Below are positions 9,403 through 21,973 of a DNA stretch of 52,994 bases, piece by piece. Position 1 is the first letter of the stretch, and each line of letters opens with the position of its first letter. The notes beneath the pieces are model-generated. The model was not told where the DNA came from, made no database searches, and worked only from the letters and a program-made list of their open reading frames with translations. The stretch is taken from assembly GCF_024580145.1 (NCBI RefSeq), contig NZ_JANINI010000008.1, positions 159,069 to 212,062 of the forward strand, written 5' to 3'. The position numbers and the translations under genes were made by a program. The DNA comes from Methyloversatilis sp. XJ19-49. Its GTDB lineage: Bacteria; Pseudomonadota; Gammaproteobacteria; Burkholderiales; Rhodocyclaceae.

Positions 9403-11070
9403 ATGCTCGAACGCCTTTTCATTCGCGATTTCATCCTGGTCGACCAGCTCGAACTCGACTTTTCGGCCGGCTTCGGTGCGCTGACCGGTGAAACCGGGGC
9501 CGGCAAGTCCATCCTCGTCGATGCGCTCGGCCTGCTGCTCGGCGCGCGCGCCGACGCATCGGTCGTCCGGATCGGACGGGAGCGGGCGGAGCTGTCGGCC
9601 GAATTCGTGCTCGCACCGGACAGTCCGGCGCGCGACTGGCTGGTTGCGCAGGATTTCGAATGCGACGGCGACCGGGTCATCGTGCGACGGGTGATCGACA
9701 GCGGCAGCCGTTCGCGTGCCTGGATAGGCGGCGCGCCGGCCGGCATCGCCCAGCTGCGCGAACTGGGTGGACTGCTGGTCGACATCCACGGCCAGCATGC
9801 GCACCAGGCCCTGATGCGCGAATCGGCGCAGCGCGAGTTGTTCGACCAGCACGCCGGCCTGCTGGCCGAGGTCATCGAAGTCACGAAGCTCTATCGGGAA
9901 TGGCAGGCGCGCGAGCAGGCGCTGGTGCGCGCCGTGCAGGACAGTGATGCGGCCCTGCGCGATCGCGAACGCCTGCAGTGGCTCGTCGAGGAGCTCACCG
10001 CACTGGCGTTCGAACCCGCTGCCTGGGCGGCGCTGCAGCAGGAACACAGTCGGCTGGCGCATGTCTCGCAACTGCTCGAAGGCAGTGCCGAGGCGCTCGC
10101 GCTGCTGGAGGAAGGCGAGGTCGCGCTGGATGCGCAGCTCGCCCACATCGCTGCTGTGCTCGGCCGCTTGCAGGGGTTCGATGCGGCGCTGGGCGAATGC
10201 TGCAGCCTGATCGATTCGGCGTCGGCCCAGGTCGGCGAAGCCGCACGTGCGCTGCGCGCCTACGCACATCGGCTCGATGCGGACCCGGCTGCGCTGGCAC
10301 GTGCCGACGATCGCATTGCGGCCGTGCTCGGCGCCTCCCGCAAGTATCGCTGCGAGCCGGACGAACTGCCGGCGCTTCTGGCCGATAGCCAGTTGCAGCT
10401 CGACCGGCTGGCCGCCGACGCGGATCCGGCACGGCTTGAGCAGGCGCGCGACGCAGCGCGCACGGCCTGTCTGCAGGCGGCGACGCGGCTGTCAGCCGCA
10501 CGCAGGCCGGTGGCTGAGCGCCTGTCGGCCGAGGTGAGCGCAGCCATGGCCGAACTGGCGATGCAGGGTGGCCGCTTCGAAGTCGCACTTCGTCCGCTGG
10601 CCGAACCGTCAGCCACCGGCCTGGAAGAGATCGAGTTCCGTGTGTCTGCCAATCCCGGGCAACCCCTGGCACCGCTGGCGAAAGTCGCCTCGGGTGGAGA
10701 ACTGTCGCGCATCGGACTCGCGATACAGGTGATTGCCAGCGCACGCAGCGGAACGCCGACGCTGGTATTCGACGAAGTGGACGTCGGCATCGGCGGCCGG
10801 GTGGCCGAAGTGGTGGGGCGTCAGCTGGCGCGGCTCGGCAAGGCGCGCCAGGTGCTGTGCGTCACCCATCTGCCCCAGGTCGCCGCACGCGCCGACTGGC
10901 AATGGTCAATCGCCAAGCGCAGCCTCGCGGGGCAGACAGTCAGTGCCGTGAACGCGCTCGATGCCGTGGCAAGGATCGAGGAAATCGCGCGCATGCTGGG
11001 CGGCGAGGTCATCACCGACACCACGCGGGCACACGCGAAGGAAATGCTGGGCGAGCGCCCGGCGAACTGA
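9403..11070 (+). CDS. recN: DNA repair protein RecN
   Basis: SMC-like ATPase that holds broken DNA ends or sister chromosomes together during double-strand-break repair. The 555-residue protein has Walker A GETGAGKS (29-36) and a long coiled-coil middle with many Ala, Glu, Leu and Arg (about 150-370). The ABC signature ASGGELSR and Walker B TLVFDEVDVGIGG (about 430-465) follow, then CVTHLPQVAARAD. Length is normal. I see no clear LexA box in the 54-base upstream gap. Its TGA abuts the stop codon of convergent fur with no base between them. Confidence 0.96.
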   Translation: MLERLFIRDFILVDQLELDFSAGFGALTGETGAGKSILVDALGLLLGARADASVVRIGRERAELSAEFVLAPDSPARDWLVAQDFECDGDRVIVRRVIDSGSRSRAWIGGAPAGIAQLRELGGLLVDIHGQHAHQALMRESAQRELFDQHAGLLAEVIEVTKLYREWQAREQALVRAVQDSDAALRDRERLQWLVEELTALAFEPAAWAALQQEHSRLAHVSQLLEGSAEALALLEEGEVALDAQLAHIAAVLGRLQGFDAALGECCSLIDSASAQVGEAARALRAYAHRLDADPAALARADDRIAAVLGASRKYRCEPDELPALLADSQLQLDRLAADADPARLEQARDAARTACLQAATRLSAARRPVAERLSAEVSAAMAELAMQGGRFEVALRPLAEPSATGLEEIEFRVSANPGQPLAPLAKVASGGELSRIGLAIQVIASARSGTPTLVFDEVDVGIGGRVAEVVGRQLARLGKARQVLCVTHLPQVAARADWQWSIAKRSLAGQTVSAVNALDAVARIEEIARMLGGEVITDTTRAHAKEMLGERPAN

Positions 11071-11535
11071 TCAACCCGGTTCGGATCGGCCGGGTTCGCG
11101 CTGCGGCTTCTTCTTGTTCGGGCAGGCTTCGGTCGTGCAATTGGCGAAGATCGTCAGGGCGTGGTCGTGCACCGCGAAGCCGTGGTCCTTGGCGACCTTG
11201 ATCTGGCGACGCTCGATTTCGGCGTCGTAGAACTCTTCCACCTTGCCGCACTGGATGCAGACGAGGTGATCGTGGTGGTGACCTTCGTTGAGCTCGAACA
11301 TCGCCTTGCCGGATTCGAAGAAGTGGCGTTCCAGCAGACCGGCATGTTCGAACTGGGTCAACACCCGATAGACGGTCGCCAGACCGATGTCCATATCTTC
11401 CTGCAGCAACGCCTTGTAGACGTCTTCCGCACTCATGTGGCGCACATCCGCGCGCTGGAAGAGCTCGAGGATCTTGAGTCGCGGCAGGGTGGCTTTCAGG
11501 CCGATGTTCTTCAGGTTGTGCGAGTTTGCGCTCAT
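11071..11535 (-). CDS. fur: Ferric uptake regulator Fur
   Basis: Fe2+-responsive repressor of iron uptake. The 154-residue protein has an N-terminal winged helix (about 1-82; [34 protein letters not shown]). The metal-binding HHHDH motif is at 86-90, a CxxC zinc site at C93/C96, and a second Cys pair sits near the C-terminus (CTTEACPN). The ATG giving [19 protein letters not shown] is chosen as the family-like start; an in-frame TTG lies 24 bases upstream. Divergent from bamE, with overlapping AT-rich -10 regions, an arrangement widespread in this class. No convincing Fur box is visible in the shared gap. Confidence 0.97.
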   Translation of the reverse strand: MSANSHNLKNIGLKATLPRLKILELFQRADVRHMSAEDVYKALLQEDMDIGLATVYRVLTQFEHAGLLERHFFESGKAMFELNEGHHHDHLVCIQCGKVEEFYDAEIERRQIKVAKDHGFAVHDHALTIFANCTTEACPNKKKPQREPGRSEPG

Positions 11536-11543
11536 GGGCAAGG

Positions 11544-11571
11544 CTGACGGCAATATCAAGGTCGCTATAAT
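11544..11571 (+). promoter_or_regulatory. Sigma-70 promoter of bamE, overlapping the fur promoter region
   Basis: CTGACG (11544-11549), a 16-base spacer and a perfect TATAAT (11566-11571) point towards bamE. The same AT-rich block read on the other strand (CTATATTATAGC) supplies a plausible -10 for fur, so the two genes may compete for polymerase. Confidence 0.6.
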
Positions 11572-11650
11572 ATAGACTTTCGTCTCCCGTCCGGCGTCGC
11601 GCCGCGAGCGGGCTGATCTGCCCGAAGCCCTAACCGAGTCCCGTCCAGCG

Positions 11651-12097
11651 ATGTCCCTCGCCCCAGTGGTAGTTGTCCGCTACGCCCTCGCCGCCCTGAT
11701 TCCGGTGCTCGCGGGATGCACCAACGTGCCTTCGGCGCTCGATGTGACCAATCGTCTGAATCCGTTCCGCATCGATATCCGCCAGGGCAACCTGGTCACG
11801 CAGGAAATGGCATTCCAGCTCAAGCCCGGCATGTCGCGCGACCAGGTGCGTTTCGTGCTCGGGTCGCCGATGCTGGCTGACGTCTTTCATCCGGACCGCT
11901 GGGACTATCTGTACTACTTCAAACCGGGCAACAAGCCGGAAGACACCCAGCAGCGCCGCCTGATCGTCTATTTCGAGGATGACAAGCTGGTCAGCCTCGG
12001 TGGCGACGTGGTGGGCGCGGAAGACGCCGATCTGAACCAGCCCGAGGCGCCGCGTACCCGCACGATCGATCTGGGCGAGGTTGTCGCGCCGAAATGA
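11651..12097 (+). CDS. bamE: Outer membrane assembly lipoprotein BamE (SmpA/OmlA)
   Basis: Small lipoprotein of the BAM complex that folds beta-barrel proteins into the outer membrane. The 148-residue precursor has a hydrophobic signal (about 5-20) and lipobox L20-A-G-C23, so it is predicted to be acylated on C23 and sent to the outer membrane. The SmpA/OmlA domain (about 45-115) shows [29 protein letters not shown] and DRWDYLYYF. Its position between fur and dapB is conserved in betaproteobacteria. Confidence 0.95.
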   Translation: MSLAPVVVVRYALAALIPVLAGCTNVPSALDVTNRLNPFRIDIRQGNLVTQEMAFQLKPGMSRDQVRFVLGSPMLADVFHPDRWDYLYYFKPGNKPEDTQQRRLIVYFEDDKLVSLGGDVVGAEDADLNQPEAPRTRTIDLGEVVAPK

Positions 12098-12133
12098 CGA
12101 GGCGCGGGGTCATCGCGGCACATTCATGTTTGA

Positions 12134-12949
<816 letters not shown>

Positions 12950-13039
12950 GCAGCGGATACCGAGCCGCCCGCGTCCCGGTTCTTCAGCCCGCCGTTGTAC
13001 GGCCGTTAATTCAACAGGTTCTACCTGTCCCGGATTTCC

Positions 13040-15625
13040 ATGCACCCAGCGCTGTCCTCCCTGTTGCTGCAGCACCTCGGCCTGCCATCGATCGATGAAG
13101 CCGATATTGCGAAATGGCTCGCGGGCAGGCCGTCAGCCGCCTCGCTGGCCGAATCGCTGCAGCGCATCGACCAGTTGCTCGAGGCCGGCGACACAACCGA
13201 TGCATCGCGCCACCTCTGGCGATGGGTGCCGTCGAGTTCGCGCTTCGAGGTGTCGGCCGAGTTCAAGGCGGCACTGGGTTACGGCCCGACCGATCTGCCG
13301 GATCTGCTTCCGGTATGGCGCGACATCGTGCATGCCGACGACGCCGCCGCCTTCGATCAGTGGCTCGAAGACAGACTGGCCAGCATGGCGGACGACGCAT
13401 CGATGGATTGCCGCTTCCGGCACGCCGATGGCCGCACGGTCTGGGTCAGGCTTGAAGCCGGCTCGTCCGAGCGCGACGAACGCGGCCGCGTCATCCGGGT
13501 ATCGGGTCATCTCGGCCAGCTCGATGCACGCCGGCAGGCCGAAATAGAACTGCTGCTGGCAAAGGAAAAGGCGGAGGCGGCCAGCCGGGCCAAAAGTGAC
13601 TTCCTGGCCAACATGAGCCATGAAATCCGTACCCCGATGAACGGCATCATGGGCATGTCCGAACTGATGCTCGACACCACGCTCGACAGCGAACAGGCCG
13701 AATACGTGCGTGCCATCAAGACGTCGGCCGATGCGCTGCTGGTCATCATCAACGACATCCTCGACTTTTCGAAGATCGAAGCCGGCAAGCTGGCAATCGA
13801 ACAGGTCGAGCATTCGGTCGGGGAGGTGGTCGGCGACGCTGCGCGCGGCCTTGCCATCGCGGCGCAGCACAAGGGGCTGGAGCTTTACTGCCGTCTGTCG
13901 CCCGATCTGCCGGTGCGCATGCTGGGTGACCCCGGGCGCCTGCGGCAGATTCTGGTCAATCTGATCGGCAACGCCGTCAAATTTACTTCGCGCGGTGAAA
14001 TCGAGATCGGCTGCGAGACAACAGGGACCCCCGTCAGCTGTGGCAGCGAGGTCGAACTGCATGTCTGGGTGCGCGATACCGGGATCGGCATCGACACCGC
14101 GAAGCAATCCGTGGTGTTCGAAGCGTTTGCGCAGGCCGACACGTCAACCACGCGGCGCTTCGGTGGCACCGGGCTCGGACTGGCCATCTGCAACCGTCTC
14201 GTGTCGCTGATGGGTGGCCGTCTGTGGCTGGACAGCGTGCCCGGGCAGGGCTCGACCTTTCACTTCACGCTGCGCGGCATGGTGATCGAGCAGGCCACGC
14301 TGCCGGCGCACTTTCGCCGTTTCGCAGGTCGCCACGTGCTGCTGCTCGAAGACCACCTGCCCTCACGCGGCGTCGTGGCGGCCATGCTGGGCGACATGGG
14401 CGCCTCGGCGCTGGCGGTCAGCTCGGTCCAGGCGGCGCGCCAGGCACTCAAGCAGGCGCATGAATCAGGGCGTCCCTTTGACATCCTGCTGGTTGACCGC
14501 ACCTTGCCGGATGCCGACGCCTTCGACTTCATTTCCGCCTTCTGCGAGGGGCCGAACCGGCTCAACCGCGTCGTGATGATGTTCAGCGGCTCCAATCAGG
14601 CGGCCGACAACGCGCATGCCCGTTCGCTGGGTGTGCGCGGCCGTCTGCACAAGCCGTTTTCGGCGAACGAACTGGCCGGCGCGCTGGCCGAGGCGCTCGC
14701 CACCCAACCGGACGACGCCGCACCGGAAATGGATGACTTCGCTTTCGCCATCGGAGACCTCGATATCGAGCGCTCGCTGGCGCACGAAGGCATCGGCAAT
14801 GCGCGCAAGCGGCGTGTGCTGCTGGCCGAAGACAATCCGGTCAATCAGCTGGTCGCCGTACGGACACTTGAACGCGCGGGTTATGTCGTAACGGTCGCGT
14901 CCAATGGTCAGGAAGCGCTGGATCTTCTGGAGCGCGACCACTTCGAGGTCGTGCTGATGGACGTGCAGATGCCGGTCATGGGCGGCATCGAGGCGACGCG
15001 CGCCATCCGGGCGCGCGAACAGCGACGTTCCTGGGTGGTCGATACCGACAATGTCCAGCACATGCCCATCATCGCGATGACCGCCAATGCGATGAAAGGT
15101 GACCGCGAGCTGTGCCTGGAAGAGGGCATGGATGACTACATCAGCAAGCCGGTCAAGGCGGACGAACTTCTGGCGACGCTGGAGCGTGTGCTTTCGCGCA
15201 GCGAATCCGACGGCACGCCGGTCAGTACCGATTTCAACGGTATGGTGGTCGATGCGGAGCCGGCCGAATCGCCGGTGATCGATATCTCACATACGCTGGA
15301 AACACTGGAAGGTGACCGCGCGATGGCCTTGCGCGTGATCGATGTGTTCCTCGGCGAGCTGCCGGAGCTGCGCAGCGGCCTCAATGTTTGCATCCAGCTG
15401 GAGGACAGCGCCGGCGTTGCCCGCATCTGTCATCGCCTGCGGGGTTCCCTGTCGGTATTCGGCGCCGCGCCGGCCGAAGCCGCTGTATCGAAGCTCGAGG
15501 ACAGCGCCCGCGTGGCCGACTTGCCGGCGCTGGTCAGCCAGCACGAGAAGGTGGATGTCCATCTCGCCAGGTTGTCCGAAGCGCTGCTCGACGCGCGCGA
15601 TGCAGTGATGGCGCCCGCGGCCTAG
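13040..15625 (+). CDS. Hybrid sensor histidine kinase: PAS-HisKA-HATPase-REC-REC-Hpt
   Basis: An 861-residue soluble phosphorelay protein with no membrane segment. Order of domains: PAS (about 60-165, ending [13 protein letters not shown]); HisKA with H194 in [10 protein letters not shown]; HATPase_c (N307/N311, DTGIGI 346-351, GTGLGL 376-381). A first receiver follows with D486 in LLVDRTLP, then a second with D641 in LMDVQMP. The C-terminal Hpt domain has H798 in ICHRLRGSL. All phosphotransfer residues are present, so it is a complete His-Asp-His relay in one chain (BarA-like order, but without the membrane sensor). The first receiver lacks the usual acidic pair context and is less conserved. 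No partner regulator is adjacent, so its output is unknown. It interrupts the usual dapB-to-carA order. A short hairpin (ACAGGT/ACCTGT, 13014-13028) lies just before the start. Confidence 0.93.
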   Translation: MHPALSSLLLQHLGLPSIDEADIAKWLAGRPSAASLAESLQRIDQLLEAGDTTDASRHLWRWVPSSSRFEVSAEFKAALGYGPTDLPDLLPVWRDIVHADDAAAFDQWLEDRLASMADDASMDCRFRHADGRTVWVRLEAGSSERDERGRVIRVSGHLGQLDARRQAEIELLLAKEKAEAASRAKSDFLANMSHEIRTPMNGIMGMSELMLDTTLDSEQAEYVRAIKTSADALLVIINDILDFSKIEAGKLAIEQVEHSVGEVVGDAARGLAIAAQHKGLELYCRLSPDLPVRMLGDPGRLRQILVNLIGNAVKFTSRGEIEIGCETTGTPVSCGSEVELHVWVRDTGIGIDTAKQSVVFEAFAQADTSTTRRFGGTGLGLAICNRLVSLMGGRLWLDSVPGQGSTFHFTLRGMVIEQATLPAHFRRFAGRHVLLLEDHLPSRGVVAAMLGDMGASALAVSSVQAARQALKQAHESGRPFDILLVDRTLPDADAFDFISAFCEGPNRLNRVVMMFSGSNQAADNAHARSLGVRGRLHKPFSANELAGALAEALATQPDDAAPEMDDFAFAIGDLDIERSLAHEGIGNARKRRVLLAEDNPVNQLVAVRTLERAGYVVTVASNGQEALDLLERDHFEVVLMDVQMPVMGGIEATRAIRAREQRRSWVVDTDNVQHMPIIAMTANAMKGDRELCLEEGMDDYISKPVKADELLATLERVLSRSESDGTPVSTDFNGMVVDAEPAESPVIDISHTLETLEGDRAMALRVIDVFLGELPELRSGLNVCIQLEDSAGVARICHRLRGSLSVFGAAPAEAAVSKLEDSARVADLPALVSQHEKVDVHLARLSEALLDARDAVMAPAA

Positions 15626-15678
15626 GAGCCTGCCGCGCAGACGTCTGGCTGGCTCCGGTACAAGGGGCGCCCGCGAAA

Positions 15679-15708
15679 TTGCGCGGCGCACCACCGGCAA
15701 GGTATAAT
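15679..15708 (+). promoter_or_regulatory. Sigma-70 promoter of carAB
   Basis: TTGCGC (15679-15684), an 18-base spacer and a perfect TATAAT (15703-15708) lie about 100 bases before the carA start. Transcription would begin near 15715, just before a strong hairpin. Confidence 0.65.
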
Positions 15709-15718
15709 TCGAACATTA

Positions 15719-15747
15719 GCGGGAGCGCCCAGACCGGCGTCTCCCGC
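15719..15747 (+). promoter_or_regulatory. Hairpin at the 5' end of the carAB leader
   Basis: GCGGGAG (15719-15725) pairs perfectly with CTCCCGC (15741-15747), with an inner GCC/GGC pair. It would be among the first bases of the mRNA from the predicted promoter. No T-run follows, so it is more likely a stability or regulatory structure than a terminator. About 60 bases of leader remain before carA. Confidence 0.55.
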
Positions 15748-15807
15748 TTCGCATATGTGGCGCTTGCGTGCGCCGCCGTCCCCCGAACAGATTTCAGGAG
15801 TTATTAC

Positions 15808-16950
15808 GTGTCCGCCCATGCGCCCGCGCTGCTCGCACTCGCCGATGGATCTGTCTTTCACGGCAAAAGCATCGGAGCGGAAACGATCACCACGGGCGAG
15901 GTGGTGTTCAACACCGCGATGACCGGCTATCAGGAAATCCTGACCGACCCGAGCTACACCCGTCAGATCGTCACGCTGACCTATCCGCACATCGGCAACA
16001 CCGGTATCAACCACGAAGACGTCGAAGCCGGCCGCGTATTTGCCGCCGGTCTGGTCATTCGCGACCTGCCGTTGCGTTCGTCCAACTTCCGCAGTCACCA
16101 GACGCTGGACGCCTATCTGCGGGAGCAGGGCATTGTCGGCATCGCAAACATCGATACCCGCAAGCTGACACGCGTGCTGCGCGAAAAGGGCGCGCAGAGC
16201 GGCTGCCTGATGGCCGGCAAGGTCGATGCGGCCGAGGCCGTTGCCCAGGCAAGGGCGTTCGCCGGCCTGTCCGGCATGGATCTGGCGAAAGTCGTCAGTG
16301 CCAGGGAGGCTTACGAATGGACTGAGGGCGAGTGGCAACTCGGCCGCGGTTTCGTGATGCCGGCCGCCACCCCGCGTCATGTCGTGGCCTACGATTTCGG
16401 CGTCAAGCGGAACATCCTGCGCATGCTTGCCAGCCGCGGCTGTCGGCTCACCGTAGTGCCGGCGCAGACGCCGGCAGACGTGGTTCTGGCGATGAAACCT
16501 GATGGCGTTTTCCTGTCGAACGGCCCGGGAGACCCGGAGCCCTGCGATTACGCGGTGTCCGCCATCCGGACCTTCCTCGATCGCAGGGTGCCGACTTTCG
16601 GCATCTGCCTCGGCCATCAGCTGATGGGCCTCGCTGCGGGGGCCCGAACGTTGAAGATGAAGTTCGGCCACCATGGTGCGAACCATCCGGTGAAGGACAA
16701 CGATTCCGGCCGCGTGCTGATCACCAGCCAGAATCATGGCTTTGCGGTGGATCCCGCGACGCTGCCGGCCAATGTGCGCGTGACCCATGTATCGCTGTTC
16801 GACGGCAGCCTGCAAGGCATGGCCTGGACCGACCGTCCGGCCTTCTGCTTCCAGGGTCACCCGGAAGCCAGCCCGGGGCCACATGACGTGGCCTACCTGT
16901 TCGACCGATTCGTGAAGATGATGGAGGAGGGGGCAGGGAAGCGGGGCTAG
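15808..16950 (+). CDS. carA: Carbamoyl-phosphate synthase small (glutaminase) subunit
   Basis: Hydrolyses glutamine and channels ammonia to CarB for carbamoyl phosphate, which feeds pyrimidines and arginine. The 380-residue protein has the small-subunit N-terminal domain ([36 protein letters not shown]). It ends in a class I amidotransferase with the nucleophile C267 in GICLGHQL and a downstream HPEASPGP. The GTG start is chosen because AGGAG sits 7 bases before it and the N-terminus then matches the family; the open frame extends further upstream without support. The last codons and stop lie inside the left arm of a heptad-repeat element. Confidence 0.97.
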   Translation: MSAHAPALLALADGSVFHGKSIGAETITTGEVVFNTAMTGYQEILTDPSYTRQIVTLTYPHIGNTGINHEDVEAGRVFAAGLVIRDLPLRSSNFRSHQTLDAYLREQGIVGIANIDTRKLTRVLREKGAQSGCLMAGKVDAAEAVAQARAFAGLSGMDLAKVVSAREAYEWTEGEWQLGRGFVMPAATPRHVVAYDFGVKRNILRMLASRGCRLTVVPAQTPADVVLAMKPDGVFLSNGPGDPEPCDYAVSAIRTFLDRRVPTFGICLGHQLMGLAAGARTLKMKFGHHGANHPVKDNDSGRVLITSQNHGFAVDPATLPANVRVTHVSLFDGSLQGMAWTDRPAFCFQGHPEASPGPHDVAYLFDRFVKMMEEGAGKRG

Positions 16951-17026
16951 AGGCTGGAGAGCGCGCGGCGGCCATGCCGCCCCGATGTTTCCCCTAGACC
17001 CTGAACCCCTGTCCCTGGCCCCTCAA
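16928..17026 (+). repeat. Paired heptad-repeat element at the carA-carB junction
   Basis: Left array: five 7-base units rich in AGGG/GGGG in phase from 16928 to 16962 (AGGGGGC, AGGGAAG, CGGGGCT, AGAGGCT, GGAGAGC), overlapping the carA stop. Core: GGCGGC (16967-16972) pairs with GCCGCC (16976-16981) around CAT. Right array: five units in phase from 16992 to 17026 (CCCTAGA, CCCTGAA, CCCCTGT, CCCTGGC, CCCTCAA), ending 6 bases before the carB ATG. The two arrays are broadly complementary and share CTAG/CCCTG-type blocks. In the transcript they could form a long imperfect stem next to the carB start. Confidence 0.7.
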
Positions 17027-17032
17027 AGACAA

Positions 17033-20248
<3,216 letters not shown>

Positions 20249-20249
20249 C

Positions 20250-20723
20250 ATGAGCGTACCTCTTACCGTGGCTGGTGCCGAAAAGCTGAAGCTGGAACTG
20301 CACCGCCTGAAAACCGTAGATCGTCCGGGCGTGATCGCCGCAATTGCCGAAGCACGCTCGCATGGCGACCTGTCCGAAAACGCCGAGTACGACGCGGCGA
20401 AGGAGCGTCAGGGTTTTGTCGAGGGGCGCATTCAGGAAATCGAAGGCAAACTCGCCAACGCGCTGGTCATCGATCCGAAGACGCTGGACGCCGAAGGTCG
20501 AGTGGTTTTCGGTGCAACGGTCGATCTGGAGGACGTCGGAGCCGGCAAGCCGGTCAGCTACCAGATCGTCGGAGACGATGAAGCCGACCTGAAGGCGGGC
20601 ATGATTTCGGTGAATTCGCCGATCGCCCGTGCGCTGATCGGCAAGTATGCGGGCGATATGGCCGAGGTGCAGGCACCCGGTGGCGTGCGCGAGTACGAAA
20701 TCGTGGATGTGCGCTACGTCTGA
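20250..20723 (+). CDS. greA: Transcription elongation factor GreA
   Basis: Rescues backtracked RNA polymerase by stimulating cleavage of the RNA 3' end. The 157-residue protein has an N-terminal coiled-coil hairpin (about 1-75) with the tip motif [16 protein letters not shown] holding the catalytic acidic residues. A C-terminal FKBP-like domain follows ([32 protein letters not shown]). The ATG lies one base after the carB stop, so the genes are translationally coupled. The longer open frame upstream overlaps carB and is not used. Confidence 0.98.
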   Translation: MSVPLTVAGAEKLKLELHRLKTVDRPGVIAAIAEARSHGDLSENAEYDAAKERQGFVEGRIQEIEGKLANALVIDPKTLDAEGRVVFGATVDLEDVGAGKPVSYQIVGDDEADLKAGMISVNSPIARALIGKYAGDMAEVQAPGGVREYEIVDVRYV

Positions 20724-20734
20724 AAAACCGCCGC

Positions 20735-20759
20735 CGCGGCCGGGCGCTTACCGGCCGCG
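20735..20759 (-). terminator. GC-rich hairpin between convergent greA and yhbY
   Basis: CGCGGCCGG (20735-20743) pairs perfectly with CCGGCCGCG (20751-20759) around a 7-base loop that includes the yhbY stop codon. On the minus strand a run of five T follows about 8 bases later (20723-20727), so it may weakly terminate yhbY. In the greA direction no T-run follows. Confidence 0.5.
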
Positions 20760-21203
20760 CGCCTTGAAGGTGCTGGCGGGTTTGGCGTTGCGCGCCACAC
20801 CGCGTCGACCGGCGACCGGCTTGGCCGGTTTGCTGCGTGTCGGAACCGGTTTGCCGGCAGAGGGCTTGTCGCCTGCATTGGCACGCGTCTTGCGCACCGG
20901 TGCGGCAGGCGGTGCCGCCACGACGTGCAGTTCAGGATTCGGGCGGTACAGCACGAGAATGTTGCCGATGCGCTGGATCGGCGCCGCGCCGAGCGCCTCG
21001 CAGGCCGCTGTCAGCCAGGCGTCGCGCTGTTCGCGCTCGGCATCGAACACCCTCACCTTGATCAGTTCGTGCGAATTCAACGCGAGCTCGATCTCCTTCA
21101 GAACGGCATCCGTCAGCCCGTTCTGGGCAATCATCACGACCGGTTTGAGCGGATGGGCGCTGGCGCGAAGGGCGCGGCGTTCGTCAGGCGAAAGAGTCAA
21201 CAT
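20748..21203 (-). CDS. yhbY: YhbY-type ribosome assembly RNA-binding protein with long basic tail
   Basis: YhbY proteins (CRS1/YhbY domain) bind pre-50S ribosomal particles. The CRM-like domain occupies about 1-95 (LSPDERRALRASAHPLKPVVMIAQNGLT, LNSHELIKVRV, RIGNILVLYRPNPE). The E. coli protein ends near there, but this one has about 55 extra residues rich in Lys, Arg, Pro and Ala (VRKTRANAGDKPSAGKPV to STFKARGR), probably disordered and RNA-binding. Divergent from rlmE by 34 bases, a conserved pairing of two 50S maturation factors. Confidence 0.92.
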   Translation of the reverse strand: MLTLSPDERRALRASAHPLKPVVMIAQNGLTDAVLKEIELALNSHELIKVRVFDAEREQRDAWLTAACEALGAAPIQRIGNILVLYRPNPELHVVAAPPAAPVRKTRANAGDKPSAGKPVPTRSKPAKPVAGRRGVARNAKPASTFKARGR

Positions 21204-21237
21204 GTGCTTAATCCGTAAAGGCGCGCAAGTCTAAGTC

Positions 21238-21870
21238 ATGGCAAAGAACAAAACCAGCCGCCAGTGGGTGCACGACCACATCAACGATCCTTACGTCAAG
21301 CAGGCGCAAGCGCAGGGCTATCGTTCGCGCGCCGCCTTCAAGCTGCTGCAGATCGACGAGCGCGACCGCCTGCTCGGCCCCGGCAAGGTGGTGGTCGATC
21401 TGGGCAGCACGCCCGGCGGCTGGTCGCAGGTGGCGGCGAAGAAGACTTTGCCGGGCGGTCGCGTGATCGCGCTCGACCTGCTGCCGATGGAGCCCGTGAC
21501 CGGTGTTCATTTCATCCAGGGCGACTTCCGCGAAGACGATACGCTCGGCCAGCTGGTGTCGGCACTGGACGGTCGGCCGGTCGGGCTTGTATTGTCGGAC
21601 ATGGCCCCCAATCTGACCGGAATCGCGCTGACCGATCAGGCACGTTCTATCCACCTGCTGGAACTGGCGCTGGAATTTTCCCGCGAATACCTGAAGAGTG
21701 GCGGAGACATGCTCGTAAAGGTATTCCAGGGCACCGGCTTCGATGCGTTGCGGCGCGACATGGAACAGCTTTTCGACACGGTGTCCGTGCGAAAACCTGA
21801 CAGTTCGCGCGACCGCAGTGCAGAGGTGTATCTTCTGTGTCGCGGCAGGCGCGGCGATCCGTCTGCCTGA
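21238..21870 (+). CDS. rlmE: 23S rRNA (uridine-2'-O)-methyltransferase RlmE (FtsJ/RrmJ)
   Basis: Methylates U2552 (E. coli numbering) in the 23S A-loop, a late step of 50S assembly. The 210-residue protein has the FtsJ start SRQWVHDHINDPYVKQAQAQ and YRSRAAFKLLQIDE with the first catalytic Lys. The SAM site is VVDLGSTPGGWSQVA (about 54-68), followed by LVLSDMAPNLTG with the catalytic Asp and GGDMLVKVFQGTGFD with the second Lys. Length matches the family. In E. coli it is heat-induced and sits before ftsH, as here. Confidence 0.97.
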   Translation: MAKNKTSRQWVHDHINDPYVKQAQAQGYRSRAAFKLLQIDERDRLLGPGKVVVDLGSTPGGWSQVAAKKTLPGGRVIALDLLPMEPVTGVHFIQGDFREDDTLGQLVSALDGRPVGLVLSDMAPNLTGIALTDQARSIHLLELALEFSREYLKSGGDMLVKVFQGTGFDALRRDMEQLFDTVSVRKPDSSRDRSAEVYLLCRGRRGDPSA

Positions 21871-21935
21871 AAAGTCGTGCCCCGGACCCGGAACATAAAG
21901 CGCCTTGTCTGGTCTGTCTGTTGCTGCATTGATCC

Positions 21936-21951
21936 GGCCGGTTCCCCGGCC
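21936..21951 (+). promoter_or_regulatory. Hairpin in the rlmE-ftsH gap
   Basis: GGCCGG (21936-21941) and CCGGCC (21946-21951) pair around TTCC, 22 bases before the ftsH start. It has no T-run. It may modulate ftsH translation or processing; no sigma-32 promoter is convincing in this gap. Confidence 0.4.
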
Positions 21952-21973
21952 ATCGTGATACTGAGGAACTGCC

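Noticed and set aside
11068-11098. Terminator at the recN-fur junction
   Set aside because: AACCCGG/CCGGGTT can pair, but it lies inside fur coding sequence and no T-run follows.
11536-11650. Fur box in the fur-bamE gap
   Set aside because: The AT-rich stretch does not fit the GATAATGATAATCATTATC pattern beyond chance.
16985-17032. Upstream in-frame ATG adding 16 residues to CarB
   Set aside because: The extra residues are encoded by the heptad repeats and no ribosome site precedes this ATG; the ATG at 17033 gives the family N-terminus.
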